Below, one piece after another: positions 16,283 through 25,134 of a DNA stretch of 49,803 nt. The position numbers were made by a program, and so were the translations under genes. Each line of letters starts with the position of its first letter. Position 1 is the first letter of the stretch. The DNA comes from a virus: the IMG/VR virus record IMGVR_UViG_3300030099_007948, positions 3,460 to 53,262 of that record; one strand, 5' to 3'. The notes under the pieces are model-generated. The model saw only the letters and a program-made list of their open reading frames with translations, was not told where the DNA came from and did not search any database.

Positions 16283-17023
16283 ATGAGCAAAAACGTATCA
16301 GGATTTTTAAAAAAGCTTGGAAAAATAAACGAAGACACAATAAAGATTTACGTGCCTTCTATCAAAAAATCCATTGAAACAACACCGCTTACATTAAAGC
16401 AGCAAAAAGATCTTATTTCATCTGCACTTGATGGTTTAAGAGGTGCTTTAAACTTTAGTAAAACATTAAACGACATCATTATTAAAAACGCTGGTAATAA
16501 GGATTTAAAGCTTTATGATAAGTATCCTTTCATTGTTGGTTTAAGAAAACAATCTCTTGGTGATGCGGTTAAAACAGATAACGGAGTTGTCAGCTTAGAC
16601 GATGTTATTGCAAACATTAAAAATACCCCTCTAAAGGTTAAAGATGAACATGTAGTAGTATTAAAGACATTAGCTGTACACTTAAAAATACCTACTCTAG
16701 TAGAAGAGAGCGTTATTGTCTCCAAAGGCGAGCAAGGTGTTAATCCGAGAGATGATATTACAAAAGAAGGTATCGGGACATTATATATGTTAGAAATTAT
16801 TAAGTTTATCGATAAACTAATAATTGAAGACGAAGAAATCGACTTCAACCAAATACGAATTAATGACCGTATTAAGTTAATTGAAGAATTGCCTCTTGTA
16901 ATGTATAATGAGATTTCGGATTACATTAATTCAGTCAATGATTATCTAGCAGAAATTTTAACTGTTGATGATATTACTATACCGATTGATGCTCGATTCT
17001 TCGATACCGGTGATCTAGATTAA
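16283..17023 (+). CDS. baseplate hub protein, gp26-like
   Basis: 246 residues. The opening IKIYVPSIKKSIETTPLTLKQQKDLISSALDGL fits the T4 gp26 family pattern: a strand carrying substrate-like PS, then PLT(V/L)K followed by a helix of small repeats. gp26 takes part in central hub assembly. The rest is alpha-helical with alternating Lys and Glu. Lying between the gp51/gp26-like gene and the probable tape measure supports the hub role. Confidence 0.55.
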   Translation: MSKNVSGFLKKLGKINEDTIKIYVPSIKKSIETTPLTLKQQKDLISSALDGLRGALNFSKTLNDIIIKNAGNKDLKLYDKYPFIVGLRKQSLGDAVKTDNGVVSLDDVIANIKNTPLKVKDEHVVVLKTLAVHLKIPTLVEESVIVSKGEQGVNPRDDITKEGIGTLYMLEIIKFIDKLIIEDEEIDFNQIRINDRIKLIEELPLVMYNEISDYINSVNDYLAEILTVDDITIPIDARFFDTGDLD

Positions 17024-17026
17024 ATA
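17020..17026 (+). promoter_or_regulatory. late promoter heptamer, stop codon embedded
   Basis: TTAAATA five bases before GTG 17032; the upstream TAA stop (17021-17023) is within it. Confidence 0.6.
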
Positions 17027-17031
17027 TCTAT

Positions 17032-18588
17032 GTGCCGGCACCAAGAACAGAGCAATTAATGCACCTAGTCCGGGCCCGAGAAGAGGCCATGGGCGAGTTG
17101 GCTGCACAAGATTTAGCTAGATCACAATATTCACGTGACGTAATTCCGTCTCAAGCTTCGGCTTTTAAACAGCAACGACCTAACGCAAACGTTGGAGCTA
17201 TTGAACGGCAAAAGCTTGAGAATGAAACGCGTGTTGTTGGTGGTGTTTTATCTAGAATGTTTCCGTGGATGTATCAAAAGCCACCGGATGAAAGAGGTAA
17301 GACGAGCGTTGCCCGAATGCAAGTAAAGCAAGCAGAAGCTGCTCAATCAACTGTTCAAGAGGTTAAAAAAGGTAATAGTATATTAGGTCAGATTCTTAAA
17401 AATTGGTTATCTGGTATTTTATTATGGTCTTTGTTAAAAGAACCACTAACACAACTTTGGAATAATGTTATTAAACCGTGGTGGGAAAACTCAGACAATC
17501 CAGTTGTTAAAGTAATTAGAAACTTATTCGAATGGGGAGGTGAAGTATGGGAATGGCTCAAGGGTGACTTTGCAAAATGGGTTAAAGGTACATGGGAAAG
17601 CATAATAAATTTTGTTAAAATGTTGCCTGAGTTTTTTGCAGAGTTTTTATCTATGCTCGGGGGCATGTGGGATGTTATGAGGGAGTGGTTTCTTTCTAGT
17701 TTTTTACCCAATATAAAATTAGCTCTCGCAAACCTACTTACAGGATTTGCTGGATTTTTAGATAAATTATTTGGAGGTCGAACTTTGTTTGAAACAATCA
17801 AACACGGTATTCAAGAAGGGTTAGCTATACCAATTTTACAGTTACTCAGTACTGCTATGACACCAGCAGTATATAATCCTTTGCCAACTCAACAAGACAA
17901 GATTATGAGTCCAAGGCAGCCTCTGTTTCCTGGAGCACAGCCCAAGATTAACGAAATAAAAAAACAGATACAAGAAGAAAAAGAAGCAGCAAAAGGTCGC
18001 GAGAACACACGCTTCCGTGATATGCTAGCTACATCAAATCTTATAGACTTTTTAGACCCACAAGGTGACATCCAAGGTCCTCGGGATAGAAACAGAACGT
18101 TCGGTGGTACACCAAACTGGACACTGCCTAGTTTTGCAGATCCTAGAGTAGGTATGCCAGGTGCTAGTATGGAAGATATATTAAAACGAACTTTATTATC
18201 CGGACCGGCATTCCCAAAGTTTACTCCCGGCATGCCAAGACTTGGAGATCCAGCTTCAGGCCCAGGTCCCGTAACTATTAATACAACTGGTGATAGACCT
18301 ACTGTTGTTCCTGGCTACCCTTCTATATCCGGTGGTAAAGACAGAACTGAACAACAGCTAGACCAACAAACTAATATACTTCAACAAATCGCAAATAATA
18401 CGCGTAATACACCTGGTGCAGGCAATCCAATTAATGTTGCTGCAGGTCAAAGATCTGGTGAGGGTACACCAGGAGGAGCAAACATAGTTGCTTCAAACTT
18501 CCCTACCCAAGGGCCACCTAAAATCGATTCTAGAGGTGGTTATATTGCTTCTGATTATAGTATTACTGCCAACTCTTTAGTAACATAG
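17032..18588 (+). CDS. probable tape measure / hub protein, gp29 position
   Basis: 518 residues starting at GTG 17032; an ATG overlapping it at 17030 is out of frame and meets a stop within ten codons. The N-terminal 120 residues are charged and helical. Residues about 120-270 are a long amphipathic, Trp-rich helical region (NWLSGILLWSLLKEPLTQLW, WWENSDN, WGGEVWEWLKGDFAKW). The remainder is Pro/Gly-rich and probably disordered. It sits immediately before gp48, exactly where T4 has gene 29, the tape measure. Composition fits, but there is no diagnostic motif and it is shorter than T4 gp29 (590). Confidence 0.55.
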   Translation: MPAPRTEQLMHLVRAREEAMGELAAQDLARSQYSRDVIPSQASAFKQQRPNANVGAIERQKLENETRVVGGVLSRMFPWMYQKPPDERGKTSVARMQVKQAEAAQSTVQEVKKGNSILGQILKNWLSGILLWSLLKEPLTQLWNNVIKPWWENSDNPVVKVIRNLFEWGGEVWEWLKGDFAKWVKGTWESIINFVKMLPEFFAEFLSMLGGMWDVMREWFLSSFLPNIKLALANLLTGFAGFLDKLFGGRTLFETIKHGIQEGLAIPILQLLSTAMTPAVYNPLPTQQDKIMSPRQPLFPGAQPKINEIKKQIQEEKEAAKGRENTRFRDMLATSNLIDFLDPQGDIQGPRDRNRTFGGTPNWTLPSFADPRVGMPGASMEDILKRTLLSGPAFPKFTPGMPRLGDPASGPGPVTINTTGDRPTVVPGYPSISGGKDRTEQQLDQQTNILQQIANNTRNTPGAGNPINVAAGQRSGEGTPGGANIVASNFPTQGPPKIDSRGGYIASDYSITANSLVT

Positions 18589-18595
18589 TCTTGGA

Positions 18596-18602
18596 ATAAA
18601 TA
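18596..18602 (+). promoter_or_regulatory. late promoter heptamer for gp48-like gene
   Basis: ATAAATA six bases before ATG 18609. Confidence 0.65.
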
Positions 18603-18608
18603 TTATTA

Positions 18609-19538
18609 ATGGCTGGTATATATGATGTAGTTGCAGATTACGCTTGGACTTCTGTCCCTAAGCGAGCTGGACTACGTGCTGAAGCACCTAGTGCTCTGGT
18701 AACAGCATATGAACTAGAAGAGAGTCAGTTAAGAGCGTTTGTTAGTGGATATGTTAATGTATTCAATAAAAGCTCAGACGATCCTATGAAATTCTATGAC
18801 GGTCTTTATAAGACAAAATCCGGTAATGGAAGCGGAGCCGGTCCTACAAGATATAGGTTTCCATTTTTTGAAGATAATTTTAGAGGGTTCAGCAATAACT
18901 ATGCAGATACCTTTTCGCAAATCAGTCAACGAGGTGCGCAATTTTTAGGTGCAGAGTTTGTTAATTTAGGGAGTAATATAGTTGATGAGTTTGTAGGTTT
19001 AGGTGCAACTGTACAGCAAGTAGGTAACGATACCCTAGCAACGCAATATCAAAACGCCGCTGGTAAAGTTGAAGCTGTCGCAGATAAATTTATACAGGAT
19101 TTTGGCAGGCCAAAGGGATTTCAATTTAAAGTACCGCGTGCCAATAACCCTAGTGAATATCCTGGTACTTATGTTGAACACCCGATGTTTTATCAGTATG
19201 CTAATACTGATGCTGGTATAGAGATTAGTTTCGTATTAGCAAATACAATTGATCGTGGTGATATAGATAGAAATCAAGAGCTAATAAAGAGCATTATGAC
19301 AGAAGCTAGACCTGAAAGAGGTAGCGCGTTGGAGATGACATTTCCACGAATTTACGAAGTTAAAGTACCTGGGTTGAGATATGTGAGGTGGGCTTACTTA
19401 GCTAACGCGGCATTTAATTTATTAGGACAACGAAGACAGGTAGGGAATAAGATAGTACCAGAAGCATATGGTATTTCTTTAGTGTATAATTCACTAACAA
19501 TAGAAGTTGCTAACTTTATAGAAAGGGCCGGAATGTAA
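18609..19538 (+). CDS. baseplate tail-tube cap, gp48-like
   Basis: 309 residues (T4 gp48 has 364). The C-terminal half shows the gp48 pattern: EISFVLANTI, SALEMTFPRIYEVKVPGLRYVRWAYLANAAFNLLGQRR, then IVPEAYGISLVYNSLTIEVANF. In T4 the protein caps the baseplate and starts tube polymerisation. The following gp53 gene begins in its stop codon (TAATG), indicating coupling. Confidence 0.8.
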   Translation: MAGIYDVVADYAWTSVPKRAGLRAEAPSALVTAYELEESQLRAFVSGYVNVFNKSSDDPMKFYDGLYKTKSGNGSGAGPTRYRFPFFEDNFRGFSNNYADTFSQISQRGAQFLGAEFVNLGSNIVDEFVGLGATVQQVGNDTLATQYQNAAGKVEAVADKFIQDFGRPKGFQFKVPRANNPSEYPGTYVEHPMFYQYANTDAGIEISFVLANTIDRGDIDRNQELIKSIMTEARPERGSALEMTFPRIYEVKVPGLRYVRWAYLANAAFNLLGQRRQVGNKIVPEAYGISLVYNSLTIEVANFIERAGM

Positions 19539-19951
19539 TGAGCTTAACTGGTAACTTAGGAGAATATCAAAATGAAATAACATCACTATCTGCTGTGAAG
19601 TTAGGTAATTACGAAAATATTTTTAAAGTGTATACCCAAGCTGCTGAAGATACAGATAAGCAGTTTTATTTCTATAATATTCTCAATAAAATTCAATTTC
19701 CTACAAACTTAGATAGCAATTTTTTTGGGCTTCATGACGTGAAAGGTAGACTTCCGCTTACCACTGTGTCTTATCACATTTACGATAAAATTAGCCTTTG
19801 GTGGATTCTCTATTTAAATAATCAGGAAGTGTTAAAGAATCAATTTTACGTCAATGGCGGTGTACAATTAAAATTTATAAAGCCAGAATTTTTAGGTTTT
19901 ATATACGCAGAAATGACGAAATCTACGGTTTTTGGTAATCGACACTTCTAG
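19538..19951 (+). CDS. baseplate wedge protein, gp53-like
   Basis: 137 residues with a LysM-like central fold seen in T4-type gp53: LPLTTVSYHIYDKISLWWILYLNNQ, where the YHIYDKISLWWILYLNN helix is the family core. gp53 locks wedges to the hub. It overlaps gp48 by one base, and one base after its stop the hub gene starts. Confidence 0.8.
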   Translation: MSLTGNLGEYQNEITSLSAVKLGNYENIFKVYTQAAEDTDKQFYFYNILNKIQFPTNLDSNFFGLHDVKGRLPLTTVSYHIYDKISLWWILYLNNQEVLKNQFYVNGGVQLKFIKPEFLGFIYAEMTKSTVFGNRHF

Positions 19952-19952
19952 T

Positions 19953-21431
19953 ATGTCCGATAAAATTAAATACAAAATTAATAACGCAGAGTTTGAGGCA
20001 CAATTTACTCTTACTACTGCGGAGCAAGCACCTGACGGTGGTGATATAGAACAAACTGGCGGAGGTGGCCAAGAGGATGCTGGTGGATCGCAAAAAATTA
20101 ATTTTTCAAAATCTGCTGTACGGGGTATGGATATAGAAGAAAATTTTTTAGAGCCGTTTACAAACGGAAATATTTACATTAATAACCCATTAGATTTTAT
20201 TGAAGATGGTAAACTAATCCGTGGTGATGGTCGTGATAAATTTTCAATTTTACTAGAACCTGTAGATGATGGAGAAGGTGTTGAGGATACAAAAGCACCT
20301 TTAAAATATAGCTTTGTTATAAGTGGTGAGCAAAACAGTACATCGAAAACAGATAGATTAAACAACTTTAAAACATATAGGCTTATAGATCGAAATTATT
20401 TTCTTCTTAGCGAGCAAATACCTTACGGTAAAAGATTTAGAGGAAAAGTCGGAGAGATACTACGACAAATCTTAGAAAGTTTTGGGATACCAACAGCAGC
20501 AGATTGGGAGTGCGGTGATATGGAAATCGATTTTTTACCTGAGCATGTCTTACCACCTTCAACTTTTAGATATTCTGATCTTGTTAAGTACTTAGTCAAG
20601 CTCAACTTTAAAAAAGAGGGCTCTACTTATTTTAGATTATTTTTAAACTGGTGTAGAAGATGTGAAGAATATAGATACGTCCCTCTTAATGAGTATTTTT
20701 CAGGTGATGCAAAAGTAATTAGAGAAGGGTTTATGGTTGATGATCTTGTTTCTTTTTGTGGGTTTAATGCTAATAACCCTGTACCACATGTTACTAAGAC
20801 ACCAACCAATGTAAATAATGCTGCATTAGAAAATACTGATTTTTCGACTCCAATGCTTGTATATACTAATGCGTATTTAAATAATATATTGGTATCTGGT
20901 TACGATCCAATTTTAGGTGAGCATTTAATGAATGTGATTCGGATTGATGAAGTCAAAAACAAAGACGGTGGGTGGGCAGATCTCATAGCTAAACCGTTTG
21001 CGTACTTAGGCGGGAAGCCGCAGCCATGGGCTGTTTTAAATCAGGTAAGAAAGACGAAGCTTTTTCGTAATTTAGGATTTCCTTTTCCACACGACAGAAT
21101 GACTCAACTCGCAGAAGCTGAAATGACATCAAATTTAACATTTTTTAATTTACAACTAGGTTTTCAAACTTTAGGTAACACAGACCGCCAACCAGGTGAG
21201 TTTATGGACATATCAGCTGCAAGAGAAGAGACAGAAGACCAGGGATTAAACCCTTTTAGTGACCAGGAGGTAAAGCATAGAAGCGACGCAAAGTTACTAG
21301 GTGAGTGGTTTATTACAAAAATAAGACATGAGTTCACTACAGCAAAAGTAGATAACTATACAAACACAATACAGTGCATTAAGCCTAATATTGGGCCTGG
21401 TGCAGAACTACCAGACGATGATTTAGCATGA
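19953..21431 (+). CDS. baseplate hub protein, gp27-like
   Basis: A longer frame begins at 19932 inside gp53; ATG 19953 (MSDKIKYKINNAEF) just after the gp53 stop is preferred, giving 492 residues. Hub-type blocks are present: MDIEENFLEPFTNGNIYI, DKFSILLEP, NFKTYRLIDRNYFLLSEQIPYG, RGKVGEILRQILESFGI, and the closing LLGEWFITKIRHEFTT, which matches the family's last strand. T4 gp27 is 391 residues, so there is extra length in the middle. It overlaps the next gene by four bases (ATGA). Confidence 0.8.
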   Translation: MSDKIKYKINNAEFEAQFTLTTAEQAPDGGDIEQTGGGGQEDAGGSQKINFSKSAVRGMDIEENFLEPFTNGNIYINNPLDFIEDGKLIRGDGRDKFSILLEPVDDGEGVEDTKAPLKYSFVISGEQNSTSKTDRLNNFKTYRLIDRNYFLLSEQIPYGKRFRGKVGEILRQILESFGIPTAADWECGDMEIDFLPEHVLPPSTFRYSDLVKYLVKLNFKKEGSTYFRLFLNWCRRCEEYRYVPLNEYFSGDAKVIREGFMVDDLVSFCGFNANNPVPHVTKTPTNVNNAALENTDFSTPMLVYTNAYLNNILVSGYDPILGEHLMNVIRIDEVKNKDGGWADLIAKPFAYLGGKPQPWAVLNQVRKTKLFRNLGFPFPHDRMTQLAEAEMTSNLTFFNLQLGFQTLGNTDRQPGEFMDISAAREETEDQGLNPFSDQEVKHRSDAKLLGEWFITKIRHEFTTAKVDNYTNTIQCIKPNIGPGAELPDDDLA

Positions 21432-22630
21432 CATACGGTGATCAATTTACATCTGAACAACCGGTGCCCGGTGATCCAGAATTTTACCAGACAACAAATC
21501 CAATTTCTTTTACTAAAAAAGTTGAAGTTTTGAGGGCTCTTGCTCTCACTGCAAAGCAATTTAACGAAGAATTTGGTAGTATTCAGCAATTGCCTTTTTG
21601 CGTAAACAAAGGTCAAAAGAGTAATATCAAGAGTATTGACTTAAAGTTAATGGAAGAGTTTAAAAAGGTATATTCTCTCGGTACTAATCAACTTGAAAGC
21701 TTTATAAGAGCTCTTAATGAGGCAGCTCCTTCAGAAGATGACCTGGGAGGGAGCGCAAACTCTGATAAATTAGATGAATATTCTATATTATATTATGTTT
21801 CTTTACTTGAGAAGGGCCCGTATGAAAATCAAACTGGACAGGTAACAGGTAGAGTAGATGGTATCGAAAAAATTACTGTAGAGGTGTTTAAGCCAGGTCC
21901 AGATATAATGGGCGTTAATGCCAACTCCAATCTTACTAATTCATCAAAGCCGGTATACGGGTCCGACATAGCACAAGATGTACCTAACGATACATTAAGA
22001 AAAGTACCTGGAGTTATATCAAACTTGCTGCTTAAGGGTAAAGCAAATGCTGGCACTGTCTTTCAAAATGGTGTATTTTTAAGCGGGGTTATTAATGAAA
22101 ATACTCTCCCGTTTATAGATAAACAAAATGAGGCGAGGATTCAAGAAGAGTTAGCAGATGGTAGAAATAAAACTGACCCAGCACACGGAAACTTAATGGT
22201 AAAGGATGTTGAAAAAATTAAAATACATAAGGACGCTGAAGAAGGTATTACTGAAGAAATTAATAATTTTTTAGGTGACAAAGCATTTAGATTATTTTTG
22301 TTTAGAAAATTAATTAATTACTTTAGTGAAGAACAGAATCTAGCGCATTCTAAAAACGGGTCGATTGATCGTAAGGTTGACTATATTGTACAAGAGTTTG
22401 AAGAAGACGAAGACAATCTCTGTGAAGCAAATCAACCGGAAAAATTCTTAAAGAAATCTAAAGATGTTGAAACTGATATGTTCGGTCGTACTTTCGATAG
22501 TACTGAAAGAAGAGAGTTTGAGTTCAAAACACAAGGAGCGAACGGTGAAAATCTCTTTAAGCTATACACTATTAAAGGGCAACTGGGTAGTGGTATAGAT
22601 GTAAAGTCAGAATCAATGTTCGAGGATTAA
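21428..22630 (+). CDS. hypothetical hub-associated protein
   Basis: A 400-residue acidic protein without a recognised family. It starts in the gp27-like stop (ATGA), so it is coupled to the hub gene. N-terminal helical region about 25-130; a middle containing KVPGVISNLLLKGKANAGTVFQNGVFLSG; a charged helical part 270-350 with LFLFRKLINYF. It occupies the place where many T4-like phages put the gp5-type spike or lysozyme, but no lysozyme or OB-fold motif is visible. Its TTAA end is shared with the convergent small terminase. Confidence 0.6.
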   Translation: MTYGDQFTSEQPVPGDPEFYQTTNPISFTKKVEVLRALALTAKQFNEEFGSIQQLPFCVNKGQKSNIKSIDLKLMEEFKKVYSLGTNQLESFIRALNEAAPSEDDLGGSANSDKLDEYSILYYVSLLEKGPYENQTGQVTGRVDGIEKITVEVFKPGPDIMGVNANSNLTNSSKPVYGSDIAQDVPNDTLRKVPGVISNLLLKGKANAGTVFQNGVFLSGVINENTLPFIDKQNEARIQEELADGRNKTDPAHGNLMVKDVEKIKIHKDAEEGITEEINNFLGDKAFRLFLFRKLINYFSEEQNLAHSKNGSIDRKVDYIVQEFEEDEDNLCEANQPEKFLKKSKDVETDMFGRTFDSTERREFEFKTQGANGENLFKLYTIKGQLGSGIDVKSESMFED

Positions 22631-23067
22631 ACATCGATTACATCTTCGTCTTTATCAATAAGCGCCTTCATAATATCATCCCGTGATAACAGCATCTTTG
22701 TTTGGTTGTCGGCGATGTTTAACCTCTCTTTGCTCTCCACATCCATTTGCTTAACAGCAACTTGCGTTTCATTCCTCTCCTTAGCAACATGTAGCTTATT
22801 TAAAGTTTCAATAGCTGATGAAGAAGCCTTGATAAGCTCTGCTAATGCTGCAACATCTCTATTTTCAGGAGCAGATGATATATAATCATTAACGTTATCT
22901 ACAATGCTTAATGATTTCTTAATAAGTTTGCCTGAATTTTGAATAAGAAAATCTTCTAAGTCTTCCTTATTTAGAATACTCTCTTCAACTGGCTTTTTTG
23001 CAACTTTATTATTATGCTTTAACTGAGCTATAATATCGTTGACAGCCTCGTCTAGTTCTTCAGCCAT
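22627..23067 (-). CDS. probable terminase small subunit, gp16-like
   Basis: 146 residues, nearly all helical: an N-terminal acidic region, then EDFLIQNSGKLIKKSLSIVDNVNDYISSAPENRDVAALAELIKASSSAIETLNKLH, the pattern of T4-type gp16, whose central two-helix coiled coil carries (E/P)-R-x-x-E/A-V/A-LIK. It would recognise DNA ends and regulate gp17. It is 11 kb from terminase large and on the opposite strand, unlike T4. The late heptamer TTAAATA is five bases before the start. Confidence 0.65.
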   Translation of the reverse strand: MAEELDEAVNDIIAQLKHNNKVAKKPVEESILNKEDLEDFLIQNSGKLIKKSLSIVDNVNDYISSAPENRDVAALAELIKASSSAIETLNKLHVAKERNETQVAVKQMDVESKERLNIADNQTKMLLSRDDIMKALIDKDEDVIDV

Positions 23068-23072
23068 ACATA

Positions 23073-23079
23073 TATTTAA
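23073..23079 (-). promoter_or_regulatory. late promoter heptamer for small terminase
   Basis: TTAAATA five bases before ATG 23067, in the divergent gap with dut. Confidence 0.6.
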
Positions 23080-23086
23080 TCTATAC

Positions 23087-23114
23087 TTGAATATTTTACA
23101 ATGTATCTTATTAT
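23087..23114 (+). promoter_or_regulatory. sigma70-like promoter for dut
   Basis: TTGAAT (23087-23092), 16-base spacer, TATTAT (23109-23114). The RNA start would fall near ATG 23121. Confidence 0.4.
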
Positions 23115-23120
23115 ATGTGT

Positions 23121-23543
23121 ATGATATTAAAATTTAAGAAGATTAGCGAGAGCGCGGTTCTCCCTTCTAAAAACCATAAAGACGATACTGGGTTAGATGT
23201 GACATGCGTTGAAGATAAAGTTATTCCAGCAAAAGGTTCTGCTGTTATTGATGTGGGGCTGAAGTTTGCTTATATTGAACCCGGTTATTGGGTAAGAATT
23301 GAAGGTAGATCTGGGTTAGGATTTAAGCATGGTATTCTACCTCACCCTGGTATTATTGATTGTGGTTATAGAGGAAGCGCTGGAATAAAGCTGTACAACT
23401 TAACAGATAAAGATTATGAAATTAAAGCTGGTGATAGAATTGCACAGTTTGTAGTATATAATAATCATGATGTTAAAGTTATCGAAGGTGAAATTGAACA
23501 CTCTCTTCGTGGTGAAAAAGGTTTTGGTTCTTCCGGAAAATAA
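23121..23543 (+). CDS. dut: dUTPase
   Basis: Hydrolyses dUTP to dUMP, keeping uracil out of DNA and supplying dTMP synthesis. The five trimeric dUTPase motifs are in order: DDTGLDVT, GLKFAYIEPGYWVRIEGRSGLGFKHG (motif 2 RSG), GIIDCGYRG (motif 3, catalytic Asp), GDRIAQFV (motif 4) and the Gly-rich GEKGFGSSG (motif 5). Two in-frame ATGs exist (23115 and 23121); the second gives 140 residues and fits the TATTAT spacing. The clamp loader starts two bases after its stop, forming an operon with replication function. Confidence 0.95.
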   Translation: MILKFKKISESAVLPSKNHKDDTGLDVTCVEDKVIPAKGSAVIDVGLKFAYIEPGYWVRIEGRSGLGFKHGILPHPGIIDCGYRGSAGIKLYNLTDKDYEIKAGDRIAQFVVYNNHDVKVIEGEIEHSLRGEKGFGSSGK

Positions 23544-23545
23544 GT

Positions 23546-24469
23546 ATGATTGATTTTGATAAAATTTGGGTTGAGAAGTATCGACCGACTACTCTAGATG
23601 ATATTATTCTAGATAAAAGAACACTTAAACAGGTAGAAGAATTTAAAGATGAAATACCTAATCTTCTCTTTGTTGGTAATCCTGGTACTGGTAAAACCAC
23701 GCTTGCTAGAATTATTGTTAACGATCTACTCGGATGTAATTACCTTTACATTAATGCTTCTGATGAGTCTGGTATCGATACCATTAGACATAATATCACT
23801 AACTTCGCTCAAACTAAGTCTTTTGATGGTAAGGTAAAGGTAGTTATATTAGACGAAGCTGACGGTCTTACAACGCAAGCGCAATCTGCATTACGGAATA
23901 CAATGGAGACTTATGCTAAATATTGTAGGTTTATTCTCACAGCAAATTACAAACATAAAATTATTCCAGCTTTACAGTCAAGATGTCAATCTTTAGATAT
24001 CAAGCCTGTTGTAGAGCTAGCAGTTAAAAGATGTTATAATATTCTTAAAAATGAAAAGATTAAGGTCCCAGAAGAACAAAAGAAAAAATTTATCCAACTT
24101 GTCAAGCGTCACTTCCCCGATTTACGGAAAACGATCAATGAGCTACAAAAAAATATCATTGATTCAGAGCTGTGTATTGTTAGCGTTACTGGTGATAACG
24201 AGTTGCTCGAAGCCGTTTACAAAAAAATAGCCTCAAAAAACTCTTTGGAGGCTAGAAAATATCTAATTGAAAATGAAGATAGGTTTCAAGGTGATTACGA
24301 TACTTTGCTTGGTAATTTTCTTAATTTTATCTATAGCATAAACATAGATGACGTAAAAAAGAAAGCTATGATTGCTATTATAGCTGAGCATTTATATAAA
24401 AGCGCCTTTGTTGTTGATAAGGAAATCAACGCGTTTGCATGCTTAGTAAATGTAGAAAATGCTATTTAA
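23546..24469 (+). CDS. clamp loader large subunit, gp44-like
   Basis: A 307-residue AAA+ ATPase that loads the sliding clamp for the replisome. It opens WVEKYRPTTLDDIIL (RFC box), then Walker A VGNPGTGKTTLAR, Walker B VVILDEADGLT, sensor 1 ILTANYKHK and the SRC arginine finger ALQSRCQ. This matches T4 gp44 (319 residues). The partner gp62 is not in the window. It shares a TTAA stop overlap with the convergent gene. Confidence 0.93.
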   Translation: MIDFDKIWVEKYRPTTLDDIILDKRTLKQVEEFKDEIPNLLFVGNPGTGKTTLARIIVNDLLGCNYLYINASDESGIDTIRHNITNFAQTKSFDGKVKVVILDEADGLTTQAQSALRNTMETYAKYCRFILTANYKHKIIPALQSRCQSLDIKPVVELAVKRCYNILKNEKIKVPEEQKKKFIQLVKRHFPDLRKTINELQKNIIDSELCIVSVTGDNELLEAVYKKIASKNSLEARKYLIENEDRFQGDYDTLLGNFLNFIYSINIDDVKKKAMIAIIAEHLYKSAFVVDKEINAFACLVNVENAI

Positions 24470-25089
24470 TACATGCTAGGACCCTTTTTAAGGTCAGACA
24501 TATACTGCAGCGTATATGAAGCAGCTGCCGGTGAAGGCGTAGCCGGGTCGCAAGGAATCTCTGTATTCTGTTTAGGAAGCGATCTTTCAGTAGGTGATAG
24601 TGGTGTTCCTACATGGTCTGCTGTACCTGTTGTACCGCGCGCTGTTCGATTTTGAATATTGTTTGGATCCTCTTCAGCTTCTTCTGGCTTGATAGTAACT
24701 TTATCCTTACGCCTCATAGCATCAGGAATAGGCAATAAGTTTGGAGCATATTGTACAGCTTGCCCTAACTCACCAGGTACGGATACATGGTGTGTATATC
24801 TACCACCGCCAGAATCAAGCGCGAGGTTTAATACAACATGCAGTGACGATGTTTCTGCATTGGCTGGAAATCGAGCAGGTTCTGTATCTTTAATCCCCGT
24901 AACTCTGATATGAAGGCCTGAGTTAATCATATCATCGATGAGTTCTTTTGTATTATTACCTAAAGATTTGTAACACTCAGTAGATTTATAATCATCGTTG
25001 AACTTAAAAACATCACCAACGAGAAATCCTCCTCGCTCATATCTTCGCATATAAGATTCATGTAAAGTAACAAATTTATTCCTTGCCAT
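24466..25089 (-). CDS. hypothetical protein, late-promoter gene
   Basis: 207 residues of unknown family. The N-terminus (KFVTLHESYMRRYERGGFLVGDVFKFND) and the middle (HIRVTGIKDTEPARFPANAE, then GGGRYTHHVSVPGEL) look like a folded beta-rich domain. The last 60 residues are Pro/Thr-rich and then end in an Ala-rich helix. The late heptamer and five-base gap suggest a virion or assembly protein. Confidence 0.6.
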   Translation of the reverse strand: MARNKFVTLHESYMRRYERGGFLVGDVFKFNDDYKSTECYKSLGNNTKELIDDMINSGLHIRVTGIKDTEPARFPANAETSSLHVVLNLALDSGGGRYTHHVSVPGELGQAVQYAPNLLPIPDAMRRKDKVTIKPEEAEEDPNNIQNRTARGTTGTADHVGTPLSPTERSLPKQNTEIPCDPATPSPAAASYTLQYMSDLKKGPSMY

Positions 25090-25094
25090 ATTAT

Positions 25095-25101
25095 TATTTA
25101 T
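25095..25101 (-). promoter_or_regulatory. late promoter heptamer, full TATAAATA
   Basis: TATAAATA, an exact T4 late core, with five bases between it and ATG 25089. Confidence 0.75.
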
Positions 25102-25134
25102 ACAAACCTGTAAATAATAACACAGATATACACA

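Noticed and set aside
17030-17059. ATG at 17030 as the tape-measure start
   Set aside because: It is out of frame and reaches a stop within ten codons; the overlapping GTG at 17032 gives the long protein.
24473-24913. Plus-strand frames opposite the 207-residue gene
   Set aside because: They have no heptamer or ribosome site, and the minus-strand gene has an exact TATAAATA promoter.
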